From contig OX387603.1 in assembly GCA_947568835.1 (NCBI GenBank), positions 26,746,651 to 26,810,650 of the forward strand: 64,000 nt of DNA, read 5' to 3'. The stretch is from Protonemura montana (lineage: Eukaryota > Arthropoda > Insecta > Plecoptera > Nemouridae). Below, in pieces: positions 24,701 to 36,400 of the stretch. Position 1 is the stretch's first letter. Every line of letters begins with the position of its first letter. The position numbers were made by a program, and so were the translations under genes. The notes below the pieces were generated by a model, which searched no databases, was not told the origin of the DNA, and saw only the letters and a list, made by a program, of their open reading frames with translations.

Positions 24701-25512
24701 TTTTAGTTTAACAAATAAAAGTGAAAAAAATAACTAATAACAACAGTGTAATAAAGAACTTGTAATAATGTTCTGGCACCTGGTTTCGAGTTAGAGCAAC
24801 AAGCTCTTGCTGCCGTGTTTGTCAACTGAAATTCCTATGCTGATTCTACACACGCACCTCACTTTACAATCCTATTTTAGCACCATTACATTTATAAACA
24901 AAAACATCATACTCTGTTGATCATAAAGTTTAAACTTATATTCCTTGTAGGTTAAAATTGCTCAGGGGAAGGGAGCTTTCACAACATTCCCCTCATCTAA
25001 GAGTTCAATAGTTTCAATCTCTTCTAATTAATAGTGTCATTTGTAACTTCCTCTTGACCTACTAGCACCGCTGATCAACTAAACAAATTCCTTCGTCGTA
25101 ACCTTTTCTCTATTTTGAGGCCAATTTTTTCCATTGTTAGTGGTTTCTTTCACTTGGCCAATCCCCCAGTAAAATGAAATATCTGTGTAAATCATATATT
25201 CTTGGTTAAATCAATAGTTTTGTATATCCTTGCCTCTTGTCAAAACGAATCGATTGCCTGCAGCTACGCCCCGAGGGAGACTCGGTGCTGGCGCAGACGG
25301 TGGCCCCCCACCGAGACTTCTTTGCCGCTGCGTTCCTGCTGGCGTTCCCGCTGGGTGGCCAGTACGTGCTTGCGGTGGAGGCTGCGGTGGTCGACGTAGC
25401 AGGCAACGTGTGGCGTACGGGTCCACGCACCAGTCTGGCCGTCAAGTCCGTGGAGGATGGGAAGACGGCCTCACAACCGGGAAGCTCCAAGTTCTCCTCG
25501 CCACGCTTTTAG
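15772..25512 (+). CDS. INTS7: Integrator complex subunit 7
   Basis: Subunit of the nuclear Integrator complex, which cleaves snRNA and promoter-proximal transcripts with RNA polymerase II. Exons: 15772-15862, 15973-16102, 16183-16306, 16391-16551, 16796-17094, 17581-17690, 18738-18913, 19531-19699, 20320-20490, 21090-21250, 21775-21979, 22441-22626, 22876-22979, 23405-23491, 23856-23967, 24108-24206, 24287-24472, 25264-25512. Phase carries through all junctions to TAG, giving 939 residues (human about 962). Strong matches are EQDANSALTELDKALRSEKI, GEQCEAIVRFPRLFEKYPFP, NVDEFVRRIFSVIHSNDP, ILQHMHHD, NYRIAR, SSEHLHFWL and the C-terminal KVEGVIQHGKRPGLFR and WRTGPRT, ending SPRF. Most of the protein is alpha-helical HEAT-like repeat. 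Intron 12 is GC-AG. A SINE sits at the exon 8 acceptor. It converges with MOCS1, stops 197 bp apart. Confidence 0.95.
17771..18181. mobile_element. Foldback element with ~170-bp inverted arms (Mutator-like non-autonomous candidate)
   Basis: The left arm from 17771 (TTGAGTGTAGGTTATAGG) returns inverted at the right end (CCTATAACCTACACTCAA). The arms run about 170 bases with few differences and leave a central spacer of roughly 70 bases. The 9-bp flank GTTTCACTG occurs at 17762-17770 and 18182-18190. Long arms with a 9-bp target duplication fit Mutator-like elements. It lies in INTS7 intron 6 and has no coding capacity. Confidence 0.8.
19000..19518 (+). mobile_element. 5S-derived SINE inserted at the INTS7 exon 8 acceptor
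   Basis: Full SINE with a duplicated head region: the segment GAGTCAGGTATTGGATGGG occurs twice within the first 200 bases. It is flanked by perfect 17-bp target duplications, GTTCTGTGGCAGAACCG, at 18983-18999 and 19519-19535. The duplicated target contains the splice acceptor CAG and the first bases of exon 8. The 3' end is CACAAATAAATAAATAAT. Confidence 0.9.
19725..19905 (+). mobile_element. Inverted-repeat element copy (family with AAAACCCAGTT arms)
   Basis: Shares with 32037-32290, 37797-37955, 47040-47125, 49140-49260 and part of 20775-20850 a segment with CTTGTACCTGTTAC, TTACTTAGCATTCAAAAC and GTCAAAACTAGTGCTAAG. The left arm (GACAAAAACTATTT) is the inverse of the right. No coding capacity. 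Confidence 0.6.
22678..22799 (-). mobile_element. tRNA-like element with inverted arms, copy 1
   Basis: On the minus strand, a tRNA-like core (A box near TAGCTCATTTGG, B box GGTTCGAGACC) lies between arms of about 23 bases that pair with few mismatches. It lies in the GC-AG intron 12 of INTS7. The core is degenerate, so not a working tRNA gene. Confidence 0.7.
23130..23335 (-). repeat. 49-bp minisatellite, short degenerate array
   Basis: About four units containing GGATGGAATATCTGTGCA and TAGCCTTTGCC. It is the inverse complement of the larger array at 41866-42415 in NRDE2. In INTS7 intron 13. Confidence 0.75.
23968..24003 (+). repeat. Interstitial telomere-like (TTAGG)n beside a splice donor
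   Basis: Starts directly at the donor GT after INTS7 exon 15: GTAGGTTAGATTAGG, then four more TTAGG units. TTAGG is the common arthropod telomere unit. Confidence 0.8.
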
Positions 25513-25708
25513 CACTCTCTTTTCAAGGTCAGGAAAGCCAGGTTTCTACCAGAGTTTTAGCCGTTAGTTAACTTGTTGGATTGTCAAGCTCCCAGAAGCA
25601 ACACAATTCACAGTGATACTTTTGGCTGTTCTGTTACCTAGCCAGGTAACTTAACTCCTATAGCTCTCAGGGTTGCAAACCTTGTAGGCTTAGCCCCTTC
25701 ATTCAAGC

Positions 25709-28700
25709 TCACGCTACCCCCCTGCGATACTCGCCTCTGGCTCCTCCCACCTTGTGCTCTAGCCGCACCTCTTCGATGACCATCTCGTGGCTGACTGCCT
25801 TGCACATGTCGTAGACCGTGAGTGCAGCCACGGCAGCCGCAGTCAGAGCCTCCATCTCGACCCCAGTCTGTCCTCGAGTCCTCGCTGTCGCCGTGACAAC
25901 AACGTGGTCTCCGTCCAAGGCCGCGATGACGGCCACGCTGGACAGCTGAAGGGTGTGACAGAGAGGGACGAGGTCAGGCGTACGCTTGGCGGCCATGATG
26001 CCCGCCAGCTCGGCCACGCGGAGCACATCGCCTTTCTTCAGCGCGTTCTCCGCGATCAGGGCTGCCACGACGGGGCCCACGCGGACACGAGCGGAGGCGG
26101 TCGCAGAACGCGACGTCACTTGCTTCGCGCCTACGTCGACCATCGCGGCGCGACCGGTGCTGTCCACGTGGGTCAAGCGGCCAGTGCACAGGGCACGCGA
26201 CATGGCTCGGAGTGGGCTGCGTTGCGGGGTCAGAAACTCGGGGCTCACGTTGACCATCGCGGCGCGACTGAATATGTCCACTTCCGGCAAGCGGCCAGTG
26301 CCTAGGGTACACGGCACGGTACGGAATGGCAACGTAAGCACTGAAATTTGAAGAGAAAGGTCAAGGGTCAAAGCCGCAAAGGTTCAACCTATCACAACTG
26401 AGCCCAAAGTTTGGCAGCACAGGTTTGAAAACCAAACTGGCAATAGCAAAACAGGCCCTCTTGGTTATGCTGGTATCGTTGAGTAATGTTGTAACTGATC
26501 AATGCAATGAAGCTTGATTATGAAAGAAATAAATTTGCAAAGTTGTAAGTATTTTTGGTCGTGCAGTTTGTGTGAAGGCATGAGAGGTTGGCCTGTTACC
26601 CTTTCAATCTGGCATTGGCCAATGGCTTTATTTGTAGAGGTTTGTAAGCGTAGGCCATAGTTATTATTTGTGGTGTTTAACGACGCACTGTTTTGACAAC
26701 TTGCCCTGCGGCACTGGTCTAATGGCGTCGGTGAATGAGTGGATGATGATGATGATGATGATGAACCTAACCTAGCCTCGAAGGGAGGAGGGAAAACTCG
26801 GTGCCGGCACGTAGCCTACTCCTGTCAAAGAGCACCGAGGGGACCACCGGCTTCACGTCCCTTCCGAAGGACGGTACAACTCGAACAGCAGGATTCCTCC
26901 ACAAATCCATGCTGCGAGAGGTTGATAAGCAAGGCGAATGAAGTTGCTGAACTAACTTTCATCCTTCCAACCTCTCTCCCGAACAGAACTGGTCATGTGT
27001 ATAATGGTCACCCATTCAATACCTGACTCAGCGCAGTGTTGCTTAACTTCGGTGATCTAACGAGTACAGTGTTTCCAACACGACAAACCGTTCGATGTAG
27101 GCCATAGCAAGCTTTCAAGCTGTGTTAGGTAAATATGACTGCAGTCTAGAGCAATACTTATCAGTTATCATGGTCCTAGTTACATTTGTGTCATCCACCA
27201 ATTAGAATCATTGGTCGGTTTTCCATCTGTGAAAGGTTCATCATGCCTGTAACAAGCAAGGGCTGTCAATCTTGTTGCAAAGCTCTTGTTGTCGGTGGAA
27301 ATGCAGCTAGCTGATCGGTCACTCACCGGCGTGCTGCTTCTTCTTTCGACCAACGGCAACGGCAATCATCGTTTGCAGGTCATCCTCACTACATCCGCTG
27401 CGCAACGCATCCCTGGGCAGTTAACAGACAGTTAACCTAACGATTTGTCAGTTAGTCAATTCATTTCGGGATTATCTGGGGCAAGTATATATTTTACAAG
27501 GAACGTTCACTAAAAGATAGAAGCTGTGGAAGATAGAAACTTTTAATACCATGATTTTTTGTTCCTTGAAGCTGCCTATGGGCAAGATCCTTTCCATCCT
27601 ACGTGGCCTTGGTGTTTGTGAATGGTACGGACAGAGTTTGATGCTTGGCGTACCTGAGAGAGACTTCCGTGTTTCCGAAAAGACAGACTTTGAGGTTGCC
27701 GTCAGCTGTGATTCGAAGACGGTTGCATGAGCCGCAGAAATGTTCGCTCATGGAGGAGATGAATCCCACCTGCCCTTTGAAGCCAGGCACCTTGTACGCC
27801 TGGCAAAGCACACACACATAATGAATGCTTAGAAGACTTTGGACCAGACCAAATGGTAGTCATTTTCCTAATTTGACTGGTCAGTTTTTTATTTTGACAG
27901 TTTTTGTCGGCAATATTTGCTTTCTAAGAGGGTAACAAACACTTGAAAAAGTTCAAGTGCCGAAAAGGTTGTAAGGGCATTTTAACAAAATGGGTAGAGT
28001 ATTACAGGTTGGTTTCTCGTGCATTCATATTTTATTTATATAATTATATTCACTTGTTTATTTAATTTCATAAGTATTCCTTTATGGAACTTTTAGGACC
28101 TTCAACCAACACAAAACAAGTCTGTAACATTTGGAATCCTATCAAAGTCGTTGATGCCTGACTGGTACCTTCGAGGTGTCGTTAGGCCCGTCGTTGAGTC
28201 GCTGGAATTGAGGCCAGCGCTCGCGAATACTCTGCACCATTTCAGCGTAGGGCACCATCTTGTCCCCTTCCCACTTGTTGCCGCTGAAGGGCATGTACTC
28301 GATGAACCGCACGTCAATGGCACGCTTCTCCGAGAATGCCACAAAGTCGCAGACCTCATCGTCGTTGAAGCCACGCATCACCACCACATTCAGCTGAAAA
28401 AAAATCACTAAGCTTGCACCCGAAAAACTACACTGCTTAACGATAAAGTTTCTATTACGACTTAAAGGTGTTGCTCTATTTCGTATCAAAGTGAGACCAA
28501 AAACTAGACGTGTGAATGTTAATATTAAAATGATAATAGCTCTGCTATAACTTTTAACTGTAGTCCTTCAAACAGTAATGTTAAGCAATGTGGTTTTTTT
28601 TTACCTTGACTGTGCCGATGCCCAGCTGCAGGGCCAGGTCTATGCCGGCCACGACTCGTTCCCATCCTTTGCGCCGCGTGATACGTTCAAACCGTTCCGC

Positions 28701-30275
28701 TCGCAGCGAATCTAAGCTCACGTTGACCACGTCCAGGCCCGCCCGCTGCAGGGGCACCAACTGCCGCACCAAGGCCAGCCCGTTGGTGGTCACAGCAACA
28801 GTTTCTAGGCCCGGCAACTTCTTCAGGCTAGCTGACAAAATACAAAGCAACATCGAAACAGTTTTCCAGAGCCAGCTTTGAGTTGCCTCTCGTTTGGTCA
28901 CGGCATAGGGCTTGCTCCTGGAGGAAAGGACAAAGAGACTAACGCTCTTTAAAGCCATGTTAGACGATGTGTTCGACTAGAGCTACAGGGCCTGTTGTCA
29001 AAGCTGAGCATTGTTAAGACACCAGAAACCAAGCTATCAGTCAATCTACAACAGGATTACTGAAGGCTTCTTGATCTCAATCTTGATTCCATTCTTTAAC
29101 GTTGCATTGCTTATCGCCAATATATATAACTGGGTGAGGAATAGGAGATATCTCTCACAAGCAACTTGGTTGGCAAGGCTAAGTACTAAGCTAGCTTGGT
29201 GCCAGCCATTTCTAAGAAAGTGTCGTATCGTTTAGGCAGGAATTGGTGTAATTCGGCTTGGATTTGAATGCATGGCTACCCCATGCCCTGTACTCGTCTG
29301 AGGTCTCACCGATGATGTGAACGAGATCTTTGCGCACCGTTGGTTCGCCACCTGTGAGCCGGATCTTTGTCACGCCTTCCTTGACAAATAATTCCGCTAA
29401 GCGGATTATTTCGTCGGTGCGGAGAATGTCATCTCTCGGTGTCAGCTTGACTCCTTCCGATGGCATGCAGTACTGGCCTGAAACGCGGTGAATTTTGATT
29501 ATTTTTTCTGATATTTCTGTTTATTTTGCGATTGTTTGACAAACTTGGATAAAAGTCAAACGAACATTTGCAAAATTAGTTTGTTATCTTATTTGTTTTG
29601 TAGATAGCACTATCTTTGTATTAACAGCCATAAAATATATTTTTGTTGCAAAATATGAGCTGGGACTTGTACTTGTGCGTCCCCTAAATTTTAATGCCGT
29701 GAATCGACTAGAATGCTTGCCAAGTGCAGCTCTGGATGCTGAGAGACCAGATTTACAGCAGCGTTCATAAACTAGCTGGCACTGGCACATTGATGCCTAA
29801 TCCCTGTTAGTTATTACTTGCAGGGTTCTAATATTTTATTAGATTGCTGCTGACTAGCAGCAGGTCTTTTAGCAGGTCTTTACATCTGAGGTTGCATCGT
29901 TCCGTCAGCGATATTCGCAGATATGTGTGGTGCCTGTTGAAAGTGTCCGTCAACATATTTGGTGGATTATGCAAACTCGTTTCAGGTTTCTTTGGCACTT
30001 GATGGGGCATTGAAGATTCGTTCGTCTGAAAATTGTTTGAAAAGGTCATGATGATAGTCAGAAATAATCAAAATATCATCATGTGAACAGCAAATTATGG
30101 AATCACAGAGAAACGGAAGGTTCCAATTTTTTTCGAATTGAATGTACTTTTTGTATGAATTTCTGTTGTGACATACCTTGGCGCCCGGAATAGGTGATGC
30201 AGCAAATTCTCTTGCAGATACGCATCTTTTTGATTGTAATGCCACTCGCAACCCGAATGTTGCGGCCTTTTTCAT
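25709..30275 (-). CDS. MOCS1: MOCS1, fused MoaA/MoaC molybdenum-cofactor protein
   Basis: Mitochondrial enzyme for the first step of molybdenum cofactor synthesis: the MoaA part turns GTP into 3',8-cyclo-GTP and the MoaC part makes cyclic pyranopterin monophosphate. Exons: 30177-30275, 29884-30025, 29310-29477, 28605-28831, 28169-28393, 27654-27799, 27327-27412, 25709-26340; 574 residues (human 636). The start [17 protein letters not shown] looks like a mitochondrial presequence. The radical-SAM cluster is CNLRCQYC, formed across an intron. Then come [16 protein letters not shown] and the second cluster [18 protein letters not shown]. MoaC shows [50 protein letters not shown] and TVYDMCKAV. 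The MoaA part ends GRKKKQHAG and splices straight to MoaC; the usual C-terminal Gly-Gly tail exon of the MoaA-only form was not found. The junction holds an internal duplication. Confidence 0.94.
26661..27096 (-). mobile_element. 5S-derived SINE with 11-bp target duplication
   Basis: Complete copy on the minus strand, flanked by GTAGGCCATAG at 26650-26660 and 27097-27107. It contains a (GAT)n run near 26740-26762. In the last intron of MOCS1. Confidence 0.88.
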
Positions 30276-30480
30276 TTTAATGAGTTAAACGATTAGACGG
30301 ATTAGACTATAGATTGATTAGGCCAAGTTCGATATGTCAAGGCATGTAACAAGTGTGACTGAAGTGAAGGGGACCTTGGACATCGTCGTGTGAAGTAACG
30401 GACGGAAACAAACGTGATGGGATTATACAAGTTCTGGCGCTGTGATATAAAATATTAGCCACACAGATTATTTATCAAAA
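30276..30480. promoter_or_regulatory. Shared divergent promoter of MOCS1 and NRDE2
   Basis: Only 205 bases separate the two start codons on opposite strands, so the two leaders and core promoters must lie here or overlap. No TATA box is obvious at a clear position. Confidence 0.65.
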
Positions 30481-33400
30481 ATGTCTCTATTTCCGGCATA
30501 TTCCAGCAATTTGAATGATGACACTCACTCTCGCGCTAGTCCAACTATTGCTGTCAGTGAATCGATAAAGTGTGGTTAGTTTTAAAAAAAATGTTTGCTT
30601 ACTTTATTTTTAATATTTTACACATGAAGTAACAACAAATAACACGCACATTTTTTTTAGAATCTTCCAAAGATAGCTGGCTGGAAAACCCTAGCTTTAC
30701 CCTCGAGATTGCTGAAATACCATTGCCATCTGGGAACTCTGCATTGCAGCATGAGAATGAGCCGTCACCCAAGACCGCCGCTTCACAAAATCAAACCTCT
30801 ACTTCTGTTCCTGACACTGATATCAAAAAGTCCATAACACAGTCACTAGTCAAACCTGTCGCTAAGAAACGATCAAAAGATGACGTAGATAATGATAAGC
30901 ACCCCAGAAGAAAGAAGAGCAAACGAAGCAAATCCCACAAACATGTTCACCGTCACAAAAGGTAAAGGGTAGTTAATAATTCTGGCTAACATTTTTCAAA
31001 ATAATTACATTTAATATTATTTTATCAGTTCCAGATCAGAAAGTGTTCCAGAAGTTGCTTCATTGCCCGAAGAAAACAAATGTTTTTACACCGACAAAAA
31101 GTCTGAAAGGGGCAATCTAAATGTTGTAAAGCTCCACAGGCCAGCTACTCCAATGTAAATCTCATTACTTTGTTTTCCTCAAACCTGCTGTTCATTAAGA
31201 GAGTTAGAAGCTAACAAAAACCAATTAACTTCAATAAATGAATGTTTTATTACAGATATAAAGCACCATATTATTTTGTGCTAGGTTTAGTGCCTTATTC
31301 GTATCAGTATGCAGATAGACAACGAAAGAAGAAAAATAAGAAGAGAAACAGGAGAGAAAGATATTTTGATAGCCGTGCAATTTACGAAGCAGAAGAAGGT
31401 GAATTGAGCACAACTGTTGGAGAAACCACTCACGAGACGACAATGGAAGGGAGTTTAACTAAACAAACTGCCGTTTTCAATAAGACTTTAGGCGAAGATA
31501 AGCACAATGTCGAGATGTGGCTGAAATACTCGGCTTTCCAGGTATGCAGGAACTTCCATCTTTCTTTCTTCAGAGCTGTGGAGATTCTGATTTTGTGGTC
31601 AGTTTATGAAAAAAACTTTCGTACTATAAGAATGCTCGGTTATATTCATCATTGCTTAACTTACGAGTTCTAGTATAGGGCACAAACAAAAATGTTCATC
31701 CATTCAATGCGACACAATGTGTTCACAATAAGACCTTGATTGCATGGTGCTAAGGTTGAATCTTCCTCCTGCCCGGCAGGACTTGGTATGTGAATTCGAG
31801 CACACATACCGCCGCGGCGGAGTTGGAGGCGGTGGAAGACGGGCAACGGCACAGCGCCAGCTCGCCATCGTGGACAAAGCACTGACCCACAATCCTGACT
31901 CAGAGCCGTTGCTATGGGAGCGATGCCGCCTCGTCAGCGAGAGTTTCCCCGGAGATGAGGCCGCAGCACAGTTCCGTGCTTTGCTGGACAAGCGGCCGCA
32001 AAGCATGGCTTTATGGCAGGTAGCCACAACGAGCAGTTTTATAGACAATTTTTAGACTCATGTCTACTTGATGTAAACTTAGCACTAGTTTTGACAAAAA
32101 CTATTTCAACTGGGTTTTGAATGCTAAGTAAAGAACAACTAAATTTTCCAACGTTTCGTTACTTGTACCTGTTACTTTATCAAGGGTAAGAGCAGTCCTG
32201 ACAATATTTCAATAATTTGTTATCGGAAATTAAGTTGTTCTTCACTTAGCATTCAAAACCCAGTTCAAATGGTTTTTGTCAATTTCATAGACCATTTTTG
32301 CTGGTCTAATAGCACTCGGGGCTAATCCAGTAAAACTATTAACAAATGTTAAAATAAAAATGAGCTGAGGGAAATGGCTCAGGCCAATTTGTACCTCTCC
32401 GCATGCCAACGTGTCCAGCATCTCATGAGATATTTTGGGACAAAACACAAGTCTTAGAAAGATCAGAGCGGCACTTGCATAAGTTGTTACTCACTTTTCT
32501 TCAACCTTCTGGTTCGAGTGCCGTTGATATTTTTTTGGGTTCAGTGGACTTGTGGTGATGTGGCAAATTATCACGAAGAGATAAGTGAAAATTATAATAT
32601 TGTGTTTTGCCACTATATTCCATCATACTAAAATCAGCAAAATTGAACACCACCATCGCAAGTTGACCAAATAAAAACAATGCGAGAGCAAACTTTTCCC
32701 CTTTGGTTATTTCAGGATTGTAATAATGATACGGATTTCACAATGACTTACTTGCCTTTGGTAGGGCTACGTCGGAGCCACCCAGTTTGCGCTGTCCTCG
32801 TGCTCCGTTGACAAGGTGTTGAGACTGTACCAGGAGGCCATGGACCGATTCCACCAGGTGCGGCGGGTGGCTGCAGCGGAAACAAGTCACTGCGAGGAAC
32901 GCATTCTCGGTTTGTGATTCTTCATTTACCTGCAGCCAATAGACCAGTGTCACAGAGACAGCCAATAGACCAGTGCCACAGAGATAGCCAATAGACCAGT
33001 GTTACAGAGACAGTCAATAGACCAGTGTCACAGAGACAGTCAATAGACCAGTGTCACAGAGGCAGCCAATAGACCAGTGTCACAGAGACAGTCAATAGAC
33101 CAGTGTCACAGAGACAGCCAATAGACCAGTGCCACAGAGATAGCCAATAGACTAGTGCCACAGAGACAGCCAATAGACCAGTGTCACAGAGACAGTCAAT
33201 AGACCAGTGTCACAGAGACAGCCAATAGACCAGTGTTACAGAGACAGCCAATAGACCAGTGTCACAGGGACAGCCAATAGACCAGTGTCACAGAGACAGT
33301 CAATAGACCAGTGTCACAGGGACAGCCAATAGACCAGTGTCACAGAGACAGTCAATAGACCAGTGTCACAGAGACAGTCAATAGACCAGTGTCATAGAGA

Positions 33401-36400
33401 CAGCCAATAATAGACCAGTGTTACAGAGACAGCCAATATACCAGTGTCACAGAGACAGTCAATAGACCAGTGTCACAGAGGCAGCCAATAGACCAGTGTC
33501 ACAGAGACAGCCAATAGACCAGTGCCACAGAGACAGCCAATAGACCAGTGTCACAGAGACAGTCAATATACCAGTGTCACAGAGACAGTCAATAGACCAG
33601 TGTCACAGAGACAGCCAATAGACCAGTGTTACAGAGACAGCCAATAGACCAGTGTCACAGGGACAGCCAATAGACCAGTGCCACAGAGACAGCCAATAGA
33701 CCAGTGTCACAGAGACAGCCAATAGACCAGTGTCACAGAGACAGCCAATAGACCAGTGTCACAGAGACAGCCAATAGACCAGTGTTACAGAGACAGTCAA
33801 TAGACCAGTGTCACAGAGACAGCCAATAGACCAGTGTCACAGGGTCAGCGCCGACACAGTGTGTCAAAGGGACAAGGCTAATCGGTGGCCGGTCCTTGGT
33901 GCTGTTGGACAGGAGCAGCCAATACAGTGTGTCAAAGGGACAAGGCTAATCGGTGGCCGGTCCTTGGTGCTGTTGGACAGGAGCAGCCAACACAGTGTGT
34001 CAAAGTGACAAGGCTAAGCGGTGACTGGTCCTTGGTGCTGTTGGACAGGAGCAGCCAATACAGTGTGTCAAAGTGACAAGGCTAAGCGGTGGCCGGTCCT
34101 TGGTGCTGTTGGACAGGAGCAGCCAACACAGTGTGTCAAAGGGACAAGGCTAATCGGTGGCCGGTCCTTGATGCTGTTGGACAGGAGCAGCCGACACAGT
34201 GTGTCAAAGGGACAAGGCTAAGCGGTGGCTGGTCCTTGGTGCTGTTGGACAGGAGCAGCCAACACAGTGTGTCAAAGTGACAAGGCTAATCGGTGGCCGG
34301 TCCTTGATGCTGTTGGACAGGAGCAGCCAACACAGTGTGTCAAAGGGGCAAGGCTAATCGGTGGCCGGTCCTTGATGCTGTTGGACAGGAGCAGCCGACA
34401 CAGTGTGTCAAAGGGACAAGGCTAAGCGGTGGGTGGTCCTTGGTGCTGTTGGACAGGAGCAGCCAACACAGTGTGTCAAAGTGACAAGGCTAATCGGTGG
34501 CCGGTCCTTGATGCTGTTGGACAGGAGCAGCCGACACAGTGTGTCAAAGGGACAAGGCTAAGCGGTGGCTGGTCCTTGGTGCTGTTGGACAGGAGCAGCC
34601 AATACAGTGTGTCAAAGTGACAAGGCTAAGCGGTGGCCGGTCCTTGGTGCTGTTGGACAAGAGCAGCCAACACAGTGTGTCAAAGTGACAAGGCTAAGCG
34701 GTGGCCGGTCCTTGGTGCTGTTGGACAGGAGCAGCCAACACAGTGTGTCAAAGTGACAAGGCTAAGCGGTGGCCGGTCCTTGGTACTGTAGGACAAAAGC
34801 TGGCTGCCAACACTGGGTTCACCATCGGCTTCCTGCCAGACCAGTTCGGATGCCAGTCGAGAGAGCTAACTGATCCCGTTCCCCAGACATGCTGCTACGG
34901 AGTGCCTTGTTCCTGCGGCAGGCTGGACTGCACGAGTTAATGTGGACGCTATTGAAGCACTACCTAGAGCTTACGTTGGGCATGGAAACCATCTCTGTGG
35001 CCAAGGGGTTCTCTGAGCGGCAAGTCATCGAGGTTGAGGAGCCGATGCTGCTGTCGAACCTTCCGCTGCCAGAGATATGGGTCCGAGTGGAAACGGTACG
35101 ATGCCCTCTGTTAAAGCGTCATCTTGGCAGAATCCTGGAGGAGGTTTCTTTTCTAGTTTTCTTTCTGGTAGGGTGCACTATTCTGTCAGAATGTTGGATT
35201 GCTTTTTGGAACATTAGAAACAGAAAACAGCAGAAAATTGTCTGTTTTTGCAAATCCCATTCAAGTCACATTATATCTTGTCGAATATCACATGAATATC
35301 AACTTTTCAAGATAGATGGTATTAAAGTCTTAAGTGTTGTAAGGAACGTACATGCTCCTGCAAAGTTTAACTTGGTACTCTTTACAGAAGACAATCACTA
35401 TTAGTTGGTATCAAAATATTTCAAAGATAATTAACTTGAACTTTCCCACTTGGAAATACTTTCTTTTTGTTATACTAAAGAAATTTAAAATCTTTGGAAC
35501 CCTTAAGAATGGGTGTTCTCTCAGAACCAAAATGTCTGGAACACTAAAACCAGAGCTGAAATCCTTTGAATGCAAATGCATTCAACCATACCTTGAACCT
35601 AAATAATTTAACCTCCAAAATCCCCGGTACAATTGACATTGACATAGACATACAATTGACATTGAAGCAATGTCAGTAGAGTTGCATGCTCAATTCCATC
35701 ACCAAATGACAGCAGTTGGGTGAATTTCAAATTGATGAAAAAATCGAGTATATTCATGAACTGGTCATGGAAATGTCAATTTGTGTTGATGTTTATATCA
35801 GAAATGTTCGTATCAATGCTACCTGACAAATGATGGGGGATTTACATGACAGAGATTGAGATGATTTCTCTGTAACAGGTTCGTGAGAGCTTTCACTGGC
35901 TGCCCTGGGATGAGGACGGAGACTGCGTGGACCCCCAGAGAGTTGTGTTTGCAGAGGACGTAGCCGAGATGATACATCCAATCACGAGCCGCCATCTCAG
36001 TTTCCGTCTTGTAGCCATCGTCATGGCAGCCTTCAAGGTGAGCTTTTGTGCTGTGTTTTTTTATTTCAATTTCAGTTTTATTTTCAGTTGTATTTCAGCG
36101 CATTCTTTGAGTTTTAAAATTTTTTGGGAACTGGGATTGAAACCATTGGTATTTTACGGCCAGTCCACCCGTGCTGCCATGGGTGTGACACCATTTGTAT
36201 TTGTATTTATTATTTTCCCGTTAACTAGTACATTATACAGAGTATGGGTATCGTTAGATTATTATTAGGTGCTATTATTAGAATAATGCCATATAATGCT
36301 ATTGTACATAATGATAAGTAATAAATGATAAATGATAATAAAATAATAATGACGGTGAAGTTATAGTGATTGATACAGATATGATAGAAGGTTAGATGTA

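Noticed and set aside
32933-34800. CRISPR-like regular repeats
   Set aside because: Units are contiguous with no unique spacers, and the genome is eukaryotic; these are minisatellites.
33808-34940. Series of open frames encoding repeated VLLDRSSQHSVSK-like peptides
   Set aside because: They arise from the 68-bp minisatellite read in three phases; they lie inside NRDE2 intron 6 and start at arbitrary repeat positions.
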